Assembly (NCBI RefSeq): GCF_023155745.1
Contig: NZ_JAKNUS010000004.1
Span: 124,001 to 188,000 of the forward strand
Direction: 5' to 3'
Source: Microbacterium kunmingense
Lineage (GTDB): Bacteria; Actinomycetota; Actinomycetes; Actinomycetales; Microbacteriaceae
Length of the DNA stretch: 64,000 bases
Below, piece after piece: positions 17,466-27,300 of the stretch. The notes below the pieces were generated by a model. It ran no database searches, was not told the origin of the DNA, and saw nothing but the letters and a program-made list of their open reading frames with translations. The position numbers were made by a program, and so were the translations under genes. The stretch's first letter is position 1; the number at the start of each line of letters is the position of its first letter.

Positions 17466-18370
17466 CCTCGTCCTCCAGGGTCGTCGCTGCCGGATCGGAT
17501 CATCGAGATGATCCCGGAGAAATCCTGCCCGGCCCCGGGGCCGTCCGCGAATGCGCGATACAGATCGCGCGCGAGGAGGCCCACGCGCGCGTCGACCCCC
17601 GTCTCGGCGATCGCGTCGGCGGCCAGTCCGAGGTCTTTGGCCATCAGCGCCCCGGCGAACCCGGGCTGATAGTCGCGATTGGCCGGGCTCGTGGGCACCG
17701 GCCCGGGCACGGGGCAGTTCGTGGTGAGCGCCCAGCACTGGCCCGACGCGTTCGAGGCGACGTCGAAGAGTGCCTGGTGGCTCAGGCCCAGCCGCTCGCC
17801 GAGCACGAAGGCCTCGGCGACGACGATCTGCGAGGCGGCCAGGATCATGTTGTTGCAGACCTTCGCCGCCTGTCCGAGGCCGGCGCCGCCGCAGTGCACC
17901 ACTCGGCGTCCCGTGGCCGACAGCAGCGGTTCGGCCGCGGCGAAGTCATCCTCACTCCCGCCGACCATGAAGGCGAGGGTGGCGTTCTCGGCGCCGACGA
18001 CGCCGCCCGAGACCGGCGCGTCCAGCGACCGGTGACCTGCGGCCTTCGCGAGACCGTGCGCGGTGCGGGCATCCTCGACCGAGATCGTCGAGCAGTCGAT
18101 GAAGAGCGCACCGGCGGGGGCGGCAGCGAGAAGTCCGCCCTCGTAGGCGTCGATGACCTGTCGGCCGGTCTGGAACATGGTGAGGACGACGGATGCCGCG
18201 GCCACGGCCTCCTTCGCGGTGTTGACGACCGGCAGACCCGCCGCGGCCGAGCTCTCTCGCGCCGCAGCGGAGACGTCGAAGCCGACGACGGCATGCCCGG
18301 CGGCGGCGAGATTGCGGGCCATCGGCGCACCCATGTGGCCGAGACCGAGGAAGGCGACGCGCACCGTCAT
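17462..18370 (-). CDS. mmsB: 3-Hydroxyisobutyrate dehydrogenase
   Basis: 302 residues. The NAD-binding motif is [15 protein letters not shown], the substrate loop is [16 protein letters not shown], and the catalytic Lys is in [15 protein letters not shown] near residue 170. These identify the beta-hydroxyacid dehydrogenase family, and the operon partners make 3-hydroxyisobutyrate the likely substrate, oxidised to methylmalonate semialdehyde in valine breakdown. It overlaps the acyl-CoA dehydrogenase stop and the hydratase start by four bases each. The next pathway enzyme (mmsA) is not in the window. Confidence 0.92.
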   Translation of the reverse strand: MTVRVAFLGLGHMGAPMARNLAAAGHAVVGFDVSAAARESSAAAGLPVVNTAKEAVAAASVVLTMFQTGRQVIDAYEGGLLAAAPAGALFIDCSTISVEDARTAHGLAKAAGHRSLDAPVSGGVVGAENATLAFMVGGSEDDFAAAEPLLSATGRRVVHCGGAGLGQAAKVCNNMILAASQIVVAEAFVLGERLGLSHQALFDVASNASGQCWALTTNCPVPGPVPTSPANRDYQPGFAGALMAKDLGLAADAIAETGVDARVGLLARDLYRAFADGPGAGQDFSGIISMIRSGSDDPGGRG

Positions 18371-19557
18371 CCCTCCAGCAGCTCACGGCCGATGATGACC
18401 CGCATGATCTCGTTGGTCCCCTCGAGGATCTGATGCACCCGCAGGTCTCGCACGACCTTCTCGATGCCGTAGTCGTGCAGATATCCGTAGCCGCCGTGCA
18501 GCTGAAGGGCCTCGTTGGCGACGCGGAACCCGACGTCGGTGGCGAAGCGCTTGGCCATCGCGCACTGCATCGCCACATCCGGCGCGTGCCGGTCGAGCGC
18601 CAGCGCAGCATCCCGCACCATCGCGCGCGCGGCGCGGAGCTCCGTGGCCATGTCGGCCAGCGCGAAGACGACGGCCTGCTTCTCGGCGAGCGGCTCGCCG
18701 AAGGTGAATCGCTCGTGCACGTACCGGATCGCGCGGTCGAGCGCCCACTGCGCGCCGCCGAGCGAGCAGGCGGCGATATTGATGCGGCCGCCGTTGAGCG
18801 CCGTCATCGCGATGCGGAAACCGCGACCCACCTCCCCCAGGACGCTCGCCGCGGGCACGCGCACCTCGTCGAGGATCACCTGACGAGTGGGCTGCGCGTT
18901 CCAGCCCATCTTCTTCTCGTTGGCCCCGAACGTCAGGCCGCGGGCGTCACCCGGCACGAGGAAGGCGGTGATGCCCTTCGCGCCGGGGTCGCCGGTGCGC
19001 GCCATCACGACGTACACCGACGCCTCGCCCGCTCCCGAGATGAACTGCTTCACCCCGGTGAGCACGTACTCGTCCCCCTGGCGGACGGCGCTGGTGGTGA
19101 GGGCCGCGGCATCGGAGCCGGCGCCGGGCTCGGTGAGGCAGTATCCGCCGAAATCGGTCATCGCCGTCAACCGCGGGAGCCACTCTTCGCGCTGCACGTC
19201 GGTGCCGTAGGTGTCGATCATCCACGCCACCATGTTGTGGATCGTGATGTAGGCCGCGATCGACGGGTCCGCCTGGGCGAGTTCCTCGACGATGGCCACC
19301 GCGTCGACGCGCGCGAGGGCGGTGCCGCCGACGTCCTCGGCGACGTACAGCCCGCCGAGGCCCAGTTCCCCGGCGCGGGCGAGGACGTCACGGGGGAAGT
19401 GCTTCTTCTCGTCCCACTCCAGTGCGTGGGGGGCAATCTCGGTGGCGGCGAAGTCGCGCACCGCCTCGAGGATGGCGGCGCGGTCGTCCTCGGTCATGGC
19501 GACCGGCTGCGGCCGCGGCGGCGTTTCGCGTGCCTGAGAGGTGATCGTCTGCGACAT
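18367..19557 (-). CDS. Acyl-CoA dehydrogenase, isobutyryl-CoA type
   Basis: 396 residues. FAD-dependent alpha,beta-desaturase with YCLTEPGAGSDAAALTT (flavin and substrate loop), KQFISGAGEASVYVVMA, and LHGGYGYLHDYGIEKVVRDL followed by the catalytic Glu in ILEGTNEIMR. The combination with mmsB and a hydratase points to isobutyryl-CoA as substrate. GGAAGGAG lies 7 nt upstream of the ATG. The upstream region carries a TAAAAT -10-like box (19596-19601 on this strand) overlapped by a near-perfect palindrome. It heads the operon and would feed electrons to ETF. Confidence 0.93.
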   Translation of the reverse strand: MSQTITSQARETPPRPQPVAMTEDDRAAILEAVRDFAATEIAPHALEWDEKKHFPRDVLARAGELGLGGLYVAEDVGGTALARVDAVAIVEELAQADPSIAAYITIHNMVAWMIDTYGTDVQREEWLPRLTAMTDFGGYCLTEPGAGSDAAALTTSAVRQGDEYVLTGVKQFISGAGEASVYVVMARTGDPGAKGITAFLVPGDARGLTFGANEKKMGWNAQPTRQVILDEVRVPAASVLGEVGRGFRIAMTALNGGRINIAACSLGGAQWALDRAIRYVHERFTFGEPLAEKQAVVFALADMATELRAARAMVRDAALALDRHAPDVAMQCAMAKRFATDVGFRVANEALQLHGGYGYLHDYGIEKVVRDLRVHQILEGTNEIMRVIIGRELLEG

Positions 19558-19599
19558 CCGTCCGCTCCTTCCGTGCCGTCCTTGGCACGTTGCTCATTT

Positions 19600-19617
19600 T
19601 AGATGGACATCCATGTA
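19600..19617. promoter_or_regulatory. Palindromic operator candidate for the acyl-CoA dehydrogenase operon
   Basis: TAGATGGA and TCCATGTA flank a two-base CA centre; 7 of 8 arm positions are complementary. It lies 43 bp upstream of the acyl-CoA dehydrogenase ATG, between a TAAAAT -10-like hexamer (19596-19601 on the minus strand) and a weak -35. A TetR- or MarR-type repressor would fit; the MarR gene at 16157 is the nearest regulator. Confidence 0.45.
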
Positions 19618-19644
19618 TTTACGAGGTCTACTGAGTATCTGGCT

Positions 19645-19666
19645 GTTTCCGCCTGGTTCACCCCTT
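19645..19666 (+). promoter_or_regulatory. PHO-box-like direct repeat upstream of the 5'-nucleotidase gene
   Basis: GTTTCCGCCTG is followed directly by GTTCACCCCTT, two 11-base units in the layout of actinobacterial PhoP boxes, whose core is GTTCACC. The second unit has a perfect core, the first only partly matches. It lies 64 bp before the ATG of a predicted phosphate-scavenging enzyme, which makes the match more credible. Confidence 0.35.
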
Positions 19667-19729
19667 CGAAACGTGCCGTGGTTAGACACGAAAGGCGTGC
19701 GCCCCGGCACGCCCGACCTGAGGACATTC

Positions 19730-22700
19730 ATGCCTTCATCTCATCGACGCGCCGCGGCCGGCTTGACCGCGGCGGCCGTCGCCTGCTCCCTGGCGCTCGC
19801 GCCGGGCGCGGCGTTCGGCGCCATCGTCACCGATCCGATCACCACCTCCGCCGACGACGCAGCGCTGGCGCTGACGCCGCTCGGCTCGTACGAGACCGGC
19901 GTCTTCGACGAGGGCGCCGCCGAGATCGTCGCCGCCTACGGCGAGCGCCTGTTCGTGGTCAACGCCGAGGCGACGACCGTCGACGTGCTCGACTACTCCG
20001 ACCCGACCGCCATCACGAAGGAGTTCGAGATCGCAGGGACCGGTGTCGCGAACTCCGTGGCCGTGCGCGAGGACGGCCTGGGCGTCATCGCTCTCGAGGC
20101 ACCGGTGAAGACCGACGCCGGTTCGCTGCTGTTCTTCGACGCGAACGCCGTCGACGCCGGTTCGGCCGTGCTCGGCTCGGTGACCGTCGGGTCGCTCCCC
20201 GACATGGTGACCCTCTCGGCCGACGGCGCGTACGCGGTCGCGGCCAACGAGGGAGAGCCCTCCGACGACTTCACGATCGACCCCGAGGGGTCGATCAGCG
20301 TGGTGAGCCTCCCCGGGACCGTGACGGCACCCGCGCAGGGCGCTGTCGCCACCGCCGACTTCAACGACTTCGAGGAGGGCGGATCGATGGACCTCCCCGA
20401 GGGTGTGCGGGTGTTCGGCCCGAACCCCGCCGGTGACCTGCCGGTGAGCCGCAATCTCGAGCCCGAGTACATCACCGTCGACGGCGGCACCGCCTACGTC
20501 ACGCTGCAGGAGGCGAACTCGCTCGCCGTCGTCGACCTGGCCTCGGCGACCGTGTCGGCGGTCGTGCCGCTCGGCGCGAAGGACCACGGCGCCGACGGAG
20601 CGGGCCTGGACGCCAGCGACCGCGACGGAGCCGCCGAGGGCCCCGCGATCAACATCGACACCTACCCGGGGCTCAACGGCATGTACATGCCCGACGCCAT
20701 CGACTCTTACGTCGCCGGCGGTCAGACCTACCTCGTCACCGCCAACGAGGGTGACGTCCGCGAGTGGGGCGAATACATCGACGAGGCGCGCGTGGGGAAC
20801 CTCGGGGAAGACGGCTACGGTCCGGTCTGCGCCGACAGTCCCCTCGCCTCGCTGACCGGCGCGGCCGACCTCGGTCGCCTGGCGGTGTCGCGGGAGGACG
20901 GCTTCAACGCCGACGAGGGCTGCTACGAGGAGCTGTACTCCTACGGCGCCCGGTCGTTCTCGATCTGGAGCACCGCGGGCGAGCTCGTCTGGGACTCGGG
21001 CGACGCCTTCGAGCAGCTCGCGGCCGACCTCCTCCCGGCGAACGTCAACTCCGACCACGGCGCGTCCGAGTTCGACACGCGCAGCGACGCCAAGGGCCCC
21101 GAGCCCGAGGCCGTCACGGTCGGCGAGATCGACGGCGTGCCCTACGCGTTCGTCGGCCTCGAGCGCGTCGGCGGCATCATGGTCTTCGATCTGAGCAGCC
21201 CCACGGATGCCTCGTTCGTCACCTACCTCAACAACCGCGACTTCTCGGTGTCGGGTGAAGACGCGACGGATGCCGCGGGCCTGGCCGCCGCGGGCGACCT
21301 CGGCCCCGAGGGCATCGCCTTCATCGCCGCCGAGGACTCCCCCACCGGCGCTCCGCTCCTCGCGGTCGGCAACGAGGTCTCGGGAACGACGACCGTCTAT
21401 GCGGTGGACTCGACGCTCGACACCACGACCGACGTGCAGGTGCTGACGATCAACGACTTCCACGGCCGTATCGAGCCGAATTTCGGCAGCGGTGAGGCCG
21501 GGGCAGCGGTGATCGCGGGCGCCGTCTCGCAGTTCGAGTCGGAGAACCCCAACACGCTGTTCGTCTCCTCGGGCGACATGATCGGCGCCTCGACGTTCAC
21601 GTCATTCATCCAGCAGGACAACCCGACCATCGACGCTCTCGTCGAGGCGGGGCTCGACCTCGGAGCCGTGGGAAACCACGAGTTCGACGCCGGCTTCGCC
21701 GACCTCGTCGACCGTGTCGTCCCCCGCTACGGGCAGGGTGACGAGGCGGCGGGTGCGCCGTACGCGCTCGGCGCGAACGTGTACCTCGCGGGAACCGACG
21801 AGCCGGCGCTGCAGGAGTACGTCGTCGAGGAGGTCGACGGGGTGCGGGTGGCCTTCATCGGCACCGTCACCGCCGACACCGCGACCCTGGTGAGCCCGGC
21901 CGGCATCACCGAGATCGAGTTCGGCGACCAGCTCGAGGCCGCCAACCGCGTGGCCGCCGAGATCACGTCGGCCGACGCCGCGGATGTCATCGTGCTCCTC
22001 ACTCACGACGGAGCGCCGACCGAGGACTGCGCGACCATCGCGCAGGGCGACAGCGACTACGCCGCGCTGATCACGGGTGCCTCCGCCGAGATCGACGCGA
22101 TCGTGTCGGGCCACACGCATCAGCCCTACGTCTGCGAGGTGCCGGTGAACGGCGTCGCCGGCACGGAGCGCCCGGTCATCCAGGCAAACCAGTACGGCAC
22201 CATGCTCGGCAAGCTCGACATCTCGGTCGACAGCACCACCGGCGAGCTCGTCTCGATCGGCGGATCGCTCGTGCCGCTCGTCGGCGAGGACGACGCGCCG
22301 CTCTTCCCGGCTGACGCCGAGGTCGAGGCGATCGTCGCCGACGCCGTCGAGGTGGCCGACGAGCTCGGCAGCGTCGAGGTCGGATCGATCACGGCCGACA
22401 TCCTCCGTGGTGGCACCCCTCCCGGCGACGACCGCGGTGTCGAGTCGACCCTCGGCAACCTCGTGGCCGACATGTACCTGTGGGCGACCTCGAACGAGTC
22501 GTACGCGGGCACCCCTGCCCAGATCGCGCTGATGAACCCCGGCGGCCTCCGCGCCGATCTGCTGTTCGGCGAGGACGGCACGGTCACCTACCGTGACGTC
22601 GCCAACGTGCAGCCGTTCGCGAACACCCTCGTCACGCTCACCCTCACGGGTGCGCAGCTCGAGCAGGTGCTCGAGGAGCAGTGGCAGCCCGAGGGCTCGT

Positions 22701-23212
22701 CGCGGCCGAAGCTCCACCTGGGCGTCTCGGAGGGCTTCTCCTACGTGTACGACCCGAACGCCGCTTCCGGATCGCGCATCCTCTCGATGACGTTGAACGG
22801 CGAGGCGATCGGCGCCGACGACGAGTTCACGATCGTGACGAACTCGTTCCTCGCGGCCGGTGGAGACAACTTCTCCACCCTGGCCGAGGGCACGAACGTC
22901 GCCGACTCCGGTCAGGTCGACCTCGCGGCATCCGTGGCGTACTTCGAGGAGTTCGAGGTCGTCGAGCCGGCACCGCTCGGCCGCGCGGTCGTGGGTGAGA
23001 CCCCCGCGCCCGGTGACGGCGGCTCGACCCCCGGCGCCGGCGCGGGCAGCGGATCGGGCACGGGCAGCGGGTCGGGCACGGGCTCGACCGCGGGTCAGCT
23101 CGGCGTCACCGGCGCGGAGCTGCCGCTCGGCGCCGCTCTGGGTGCGGCCCTGCTCCTGGTCGCGGGCGGCGTGCTCTTCGCCCTCCGCCGCCGGACGCCT
23201 GCCGGCGAGTAA
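19730..23212 (+). CDS. Secreted, wall-sorted choice-of-anchor I / 5'-nucleotidase fusion
   Basis: 1,160 residues. A signal peptide (about residues 1-35, ending LAPGAAFG) is followed by a beta-propeller-like choice-of-anchor I region (about 40-560). The metallophosphatase domain begins VLTINDFHGRIEP near 570 and has VGNHEFDAGF near 647 and VSGHTHQPY. The 5'-nucleotidase C-terminal domain has STLGNLVADMYLW and MNPGGLRADL near 936. A Gly/Ser linker leads to LGVTGAELP, a hydrophobic helix and RRR: a sortase-type signal. It should strip phosphate from extracellular nucleotides. GAGGA lies 6 nt before the ATG; a longer in-frame start at 19541 would spoil the signal peptide. A PHO-box-like repeat lies upstream and a strong terminator downstream. 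Confidence 0.92.
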   Translation: MPSSHRRAAAGLTAAAVACSLALAPGAAFGAIVTDPITTSADDAALALTPLGSYETGVFDEGAAEIVAAYGERLFVVNAEATTVDVLDYSDPTAITKEFEIAGTGVANSVAVREDGLGVIALEAPVKTDAGSLLFFDANAVDAGSAVLGSVTVGSLPDMVTLSADGAYAVAANEGEPSDDFTIDPEGSISVVSLPGTVTAPAQGAVATADFNDFEEGGSMDLPEGVRVFGPNPAGDLPVSRNLEPEYITVDGGTAYVTLQEANSLAVVDLASATVSAVVPLGAKDHGADGAGLDASDRDGAAEGPAINIDTYPGLNGMYMPDAIDSYVAGGQTYLVTANEGDVREWGEYIDEARVGNLGEDGYGPVCADSPLASLTGAADLGRLAVSREDGFNADEGCYEELYSYGARSFSIWSTAGELVWDSGDAFEQLAADLLPANVNSDHGASEFDTRSDAKGPEPEAVTVGEIDGVPYAFVGLERVGGIMVFDLSSPTDASFVTYLNNRDFSVSGEDATDAAGLAAAGDLGPEGIAFIAAEDSPTGAPLLAVGNEVSGTTTVYAVDSTLDTTTDVQVLTINDFHGRIEPNFGSGEAGAAVIAGAVSQFESENPNTLFVSSGDMIGASTFTSFIQQDNPTIDALVEAGLDLGAVGNHEFDAGFADLVDRVVPRYGQGDEAAGAPYALGANVYLAGTDEPALQEYVVEEVDGVRVAFIGTVTADTATLVSPAGITEIEFGDQLEAANRVAAEITSADAADVIVLLTHDGAPTEDCATIAQGDSDYAALITGASAEIDAIVSGHTHQPYVCEVPVNGVAGTERPVIQANQYGTMLGKLDISVDSTTGELVSIGGSLVPLVGEDDAPLFPADAEVEAIVADAVEVADELGSVEVGSITADILRGGTPPGDDRGVESTLGNLVADMYLWATSNESYAGTPAQIALMNPGGLRADLLFGEDGTVTYRDVANVQPFANTLVTLTLTGAQLEQVLEEQWQPEGSSRPKLHLGVSEGFSYVYDPNAASGSRILSMTLNGEAIGADDEFTIVTNSFLAAGGDNFSTLAEGTNVADSGQVDLAASVAYFEEFEVVEPAPLGRAVVGETPAPGDGGSTPGAGAGSGSGTGSGSGTGSTAGQLGVTGAELPLGAALGAALLLVAGGVLFALRRRTPAGE

Positions 23213-23227
23213 CCCACACAACGCGGC

Positions 23228-23255
23228 GGGCCCTCGGACCACGGTCCGGGGGCCC
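23228..23255 (+). terminator. Strong hairpin terminator of the 5'-nucleotidase gene
   Basis: GGGCCCTCGGACC (23228-23240) pairs with GGTCCGGGGGCCC (23243-23255), 13 pairs with one G-T wobble and a minimal loop, 16 nt after the stop codon. There is no T tract, as is common in high-GC actinobacteria. Confidence 0.8.
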
Positions 23256-23365
23256 TCCGGCGTTTCCGGCTTCCGGCTCTGGCCGCGCCTTCGTCCTTCG
23301 GCGCTCCGCTCGACGACCAGATCCGCCGCGAGCCGTCACGATCTGCTGGTGCGGCGCCCTCCGAG

Positions 23366-23596
23366 CCGCACTTCTTGACGGCTCACGAAGACCGAAAGAC
23401 CTCGACGGTCGCGCCGCGACGACGCGACCCCAGGATGACGGCCAGAACGCCAAGGCGACGCGCGACGGGCCGCACTTTTCGACGGGTCGCGACGGGAGCG
23501 AGCCGCGCGAACCACGCCGGTTCTCGCGAGCCGTCAGAAACGGCGGGCGTGACCCGCGACGAGCCGCACTTTTCGACGGGTCGCGGCGGGAGCGAG
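23366..23596. repeat. Dispersed intergenic repeat family R2 (GACGGGTCGCG type)
   Basis: The gap from 23256 to 23696 has no gene but two 34-bp direct repeats, 23469-23502 and 23563-23596, differing at one base. Each begins GCCGCACTTTTCGACGGG and ends GGGAGCGAG. A degenerate copy begins at 23366 (GCCGCACTTCTTGACGG). Related units occur at 61.03-61.10 kb and inside the cytochrome b gene. Confidence 0.7.
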
Positions 23597-23696
23597 CTGC
23601 GACGGGCCGCGCGGCCGGCGAAGGTCATCCTCGCGAGGGACGGGGATACACCCCGGGGCCGATGCCGTCGCGGCATCCGATTCCTAGCGTCGAGGT

Positions 23697-23831
23697 ATGA
23701 GTAAATCGACGGCCTTCCTGCTCTCCATCGGTGGCACGGTCCTCGTCATCGGACTGCTGCTGGCCACCCTGGCCACCGTGACCGCGGCGGCGCTGTTGAT
23801 CTTCGGCGGCCCGGTGCTCGACGGCTTCTGA
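23697..23831 (+). CDS. 44-residue membrane mini-protein
   Basis: A 44-codon frame starting ATG AGT AAA, which is easy to overlook because it is so short. The product starts MSKSTAFLL and is one long hydrophobic stretch (about residues 6-38, rich in Leu, Val, Thr, Ala), ending PVLDGF: a single membrane helix or hairpin. TAGCGT at 23685-23690 lies exactly six bases before the ATG, the same leaderless spacing as at many proven-looking genes here, which is the main reason to believe it. The VOC gene starts 25 nt downstream but has its own TAGCCT box inside this ORF's end. Function unknown. Confidence 0.6.
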   Translation: MSKSTAFLLSIGGTVLVIGLLLATLATVTAAALLIFGGPVLDGF

Positions 23832-23856
23832 CGCGGGGCGGCGCTAGCCTGGCGTC

Positions 23857-24234
23857 GTGCGCGAGTCGGCCGTCCCCATCCTGCTCAGCCGCGATCTGCG
23901 GCGAACCCTGCGGTTCTACGAGGCGCTCGGCTTCGAAGATCGCGGATCACGGCCCCCCGAGGAGTGGCACTACCTGATCCTCGCGCGCGGCGACATCGCG
24001 CTTCACTTCTCGGAAGACCCCGAGCTCGACCCGCTGACCACGGCGAGCATGTGCTACCTCTACGTCGACGACGCCGAATCGCTGTACGAGCAGTGGCGAG
24101 CGCATGTCGTTCCCGACGCGGCGACCGGCCACCGCATCACGCCGCCCGCCACCACCGAGTACGGCCTGGTCGAGTTCGCGCTCGTCGACCCCGACGGCAA
24201 TCTGGTTCGGGTCGGTTCGCCGCTTCCGGCGTAA
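23857..24234 (+). CDS. VOC-family (glyoxalase/bleomycin-resistance-like) protein
   Basis: 125 residues with the paired beta-alpha-beta-beta-beta layout: PILLSRDLRRTLRFYEALGF, then IALHFSEDPEL, LYVDDAESLYEQW and LVEFALVDPDGNLVRVG. Length and pattern match the bleomycin-binding-like subgroup, but no substrate can be assigned; a metal or small-molecule binding role is possible. The GTG start follows TAGCCT (23845-23850) by six bases without an SD. It is convergent with the amylopullulanase gene across a bidirectional hairpin. Confidence 0.85.
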   Translation: MRESAVPILLSRDLRRTLRFYEALGFEDRGSRPPEEWHYLILARGDIALHFSEDPELDPLTTASMCYLYVDDAESLYEQWRAHVVPDAATGHRITPPATTEYGLVEFALVDPDGNLVRVGSPLPA

Positions 24235-24240
24235 GCCGAT

Positions 24241-24288
24241 GTCGGGGTCGCGCGGGATATCTCGGGTGAGACCCTGCGCGACCCCGAC
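24241..24288. terminator. Bidirectional hairpin between convergent genes
   Basis: GTCGGGGTCGCGC (24241-24253) and GCGCGACCCCGAC (24276-24288) are perfect 13-bp complements around a 22-base loop, in which GGG and CCC can extend the stem past a one-base bulge. It lies between the VOC and amylopullulanase stops and should end both transcripts. Confidence 0.8.
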
Positions 24289-24309
24289 GTGGTCCGCGGT
24301 GACGGGCGG

Positions 24310-27300
24310 TCAGTCGCTCCGCGCCGTCGTCCGACGACGGAGGATGACCAGCAGCGCCCCGCCGAGCAGGAGAAGCACCGCGGCGATGGCGAGACCGAAC
24401 GGCAGCTCCGAACCGGTCACTCCCAGCACACCCGGGGTGGCCGACTCGCCGCCGCTCGCCGCGCCGCCGTCATCCGATCCGTCGCCGGAGCCCTCTCCGG
24501 CGCCAGGCTCACCCGACCCGTCACCGTCACCGTCACCGTCACCGGGCTCCTCACCCGAGCCGTCGTCCGACTGACCCTCGACCAGCACCGCCACCGAGCG
24601 CGCCGGCACCGTCAGGGCCGCAGTCGCGGCATCCCAGCTCGTCCCCTTGACGACCTCGTCGGTGCCGTCCGCGAGCGTCGGCGCGAGGGCGAACTCGCGC
24701 CCGTCGAGTTCGGGCAGGTTCTGCGAGAGCGCCTCGGGCGATGCGTTGAAGACGACCAGCGCCCCGCTCAGCTCGGGGTCGACGTCCTCACCCAGGAGGT
24801 CGTCGATGAGCATCACCAGCAGTCCCGCCGGCGCCTCGGGCCCGCTGCCGGGGAACGACACCTTCTCCTGGATCAGCGCCGCCGACCCGAGGCGGAGCAG
24901 GTCGACATCCTCACGCGTCCGCAGCAGATCCAGAGCGGATGCCTCGGCCGCGGCGATGTCGGCAGCGGCGGGCTTCAGCGCCGGGTCGGAGAGCAGCGGG
25001 GTCATGATCGACCACTTGTCCTCGTTGTCGGCCGCGCGCGGCAGGCCCGAGCCGAAGGTCGACTCCTGACCCGTCCAGTCGATGCGGTTGAACCAGTCGC
25101 CGGAGTTGTAGCTGTTGCGATCGAGCGACTTAGAGCGCAGCAGCTCGGTGCCGGCGTGCCAGAACGACGGCGTCTGCGCGAACGCGGTGGTCGCCAGCGA
25201 CAGGGTGTTCATGCGCACGCGGTCGGCCATGGCGGTGTCGGCCGGAAGCTTCAGCACCGACAGGTCGTACAGCGTCTCGTTGTCGTGCGCGTCGACGTAG
25301 GTGATGATCTCGTCGGGCTGCTCGGCGTAGCCGGCGGGCGACCCGCGGTAGTCCAGCTCGTCGCCGGCCTTCACCGCACCGGTGTGGTCGGTGAGGGTGA
25401 AGTCGCGGAGGTTGCCGGCGAGCCCCAGCTTCACCAGGTCGGTCTGCAGCCCGAGGTCGGCGAGCGCCTCCTCCGGCGTGCCGTTGATCGGCACACCGTT
25501 GGGATCGGTGCCGAGCCCGGTGCCGAAGCCCTGCTGCTGCACGGTCTCGCCCGCCACCGGGCTGCCCCCGTGGACGGCGTCGCGGAGCCGGTCGCTGAAG
25601 GTGCCGATGCCGGTGCCGCCGAGCTGGCCCTGCGTGGCCTGCTCGAACAGGGCGTTGTTCGCCACCTCGCCGAAGTTCCAGCCCTCGCCGTACAGGTAGA
25701 TCGCCGAACCGTCGACCCCGTCCTTCTCGAGGGTCAACTCATCGAGCGCGGCGCGCACCGCGAGCATGTTGGCCTTGGAGTGGTGACCCATGAGGTCGAA
25801 GCGGAAACCGTCGACCTTGTACTCCTTGGCCCACAGCACCACCGAATCGACCATCAGCTTCTCGGCGAGCTCGTGCTCGGTCGCGACGTTCTGGCAGCAG
25901 GTGGAGGTCTCGACCGCACCGGCCAGATTCAGGCGGTGGTAGTAGCCCGGCACCACCTTGTCGAGCACCGACTTCTCCCCCTGCCCCGACTGGGCGGTGT
26001 GGTTGAACACCTGGTCGAGCACGACCTGCAGGCCCATGCCGTGCAGCGCGCCGACCATCTCGCGGAACTCGTGCACGCGCGCCCCGCCCTCGGCGTCGAC
26101 GGCGTACGACCCCTCCGGGGTGGAGAAGTGGTACGGGTCGTAGCCCCAGTTGAAGCCGTCCGCGTCGGCGATCGCCTCGATGCAGGCCTGCTGGGCGGTG
26201 TCGGCGGGTCCGTACGACGCCAGGTCGCAGTCGGGCTGGGCCTGGGCGGCACGGTCCTCCTCGATCGTGGCGATGTCGAAGGTCGGCAGCAGGTGCACGG
26301 TGTTGATGCCGGCGTCGGTGAGCTCGCGCAGCTGCGCGGTGCCCGCGCTGTCGCGCGTGAAGGCCCGGTAGGTGCCGCGCTCCTCTTCGGGGACCGATGT
26401 GTCGGCGATCGAGAAGTCGCGCACGTGCAGCTCGTAGATCGCACGGTCGACGGGGCGGTCGATGATCGGCGCCGGGGTCTCCTCCCACGCCTCGGGGCGC
26501 CAGTCGTCGGCAGCGAGGTCGACAGCGACCGATGCGGTGGAGTTGAGGGTCAGCGCGACGGAATACGGGTCGGTGACCCGGTTGGTCTCGATCGCGCCGG
26601 TCGACGGTGCGTAGACGACGACCTCCCAGAGGTATTCGACACCGGCGAGGTCGCTGCCGTCCTTCACGCTCCAGACTCCGGATGCCGCGTCCCACTCGGC
26701 CTCGTGACGCTCGGCGTCCGCCGCATCGCCGCCGGCCTCCCACGTGAGGAGGGTCGCGGACTGGGCGGTCGGCGCCCAGAGGCGGAAGGTCGGCACGTCG
26801 TCGTCGAAGCTCACGCCGAGGTCGACGTCGGCGACCGCGCCGGCGTAGAGGTCGTCGAGGACGCCGGGGATCTGCACGCCGGTGAAGGCGGTCACCGCGC
26901 CGTCGGCGCCCCGCTGCGACACCATCAGCTGCCCCTGCAGCAGCGCCGCGGCGTCGACATCCGACAGCTCGAGTGCGACGAAGTCGGCGAGAGCGGGGAA
27001 CGCCGCCCGCTGGCCCTCGGTCAGTCCGCCGTCGATGACGGTCAGATCGAAGGCGTCGCCGCCGACGATCTCGTCGTCTTCCAGGGCGAGGGATGCCGCG
27101 GGCGAGGCGTGCAGCTGCCAGGTCGCGTCAGCAGCGTCCGCACCGAGGTCGCTCGGCCAGGCGAGGGTGTTCTCGTCGATCCAGTGCGCACGGAGCTCAC
27201 CGGTGCCCGCGAGCGGCGGGTTCGTCACCTCGATCTCGAGCAGGTGGGTGTCGAGGGTGTAGCGGAAGACGATGAGTTCGCCGTCAGCGGCGCTGAAGCT

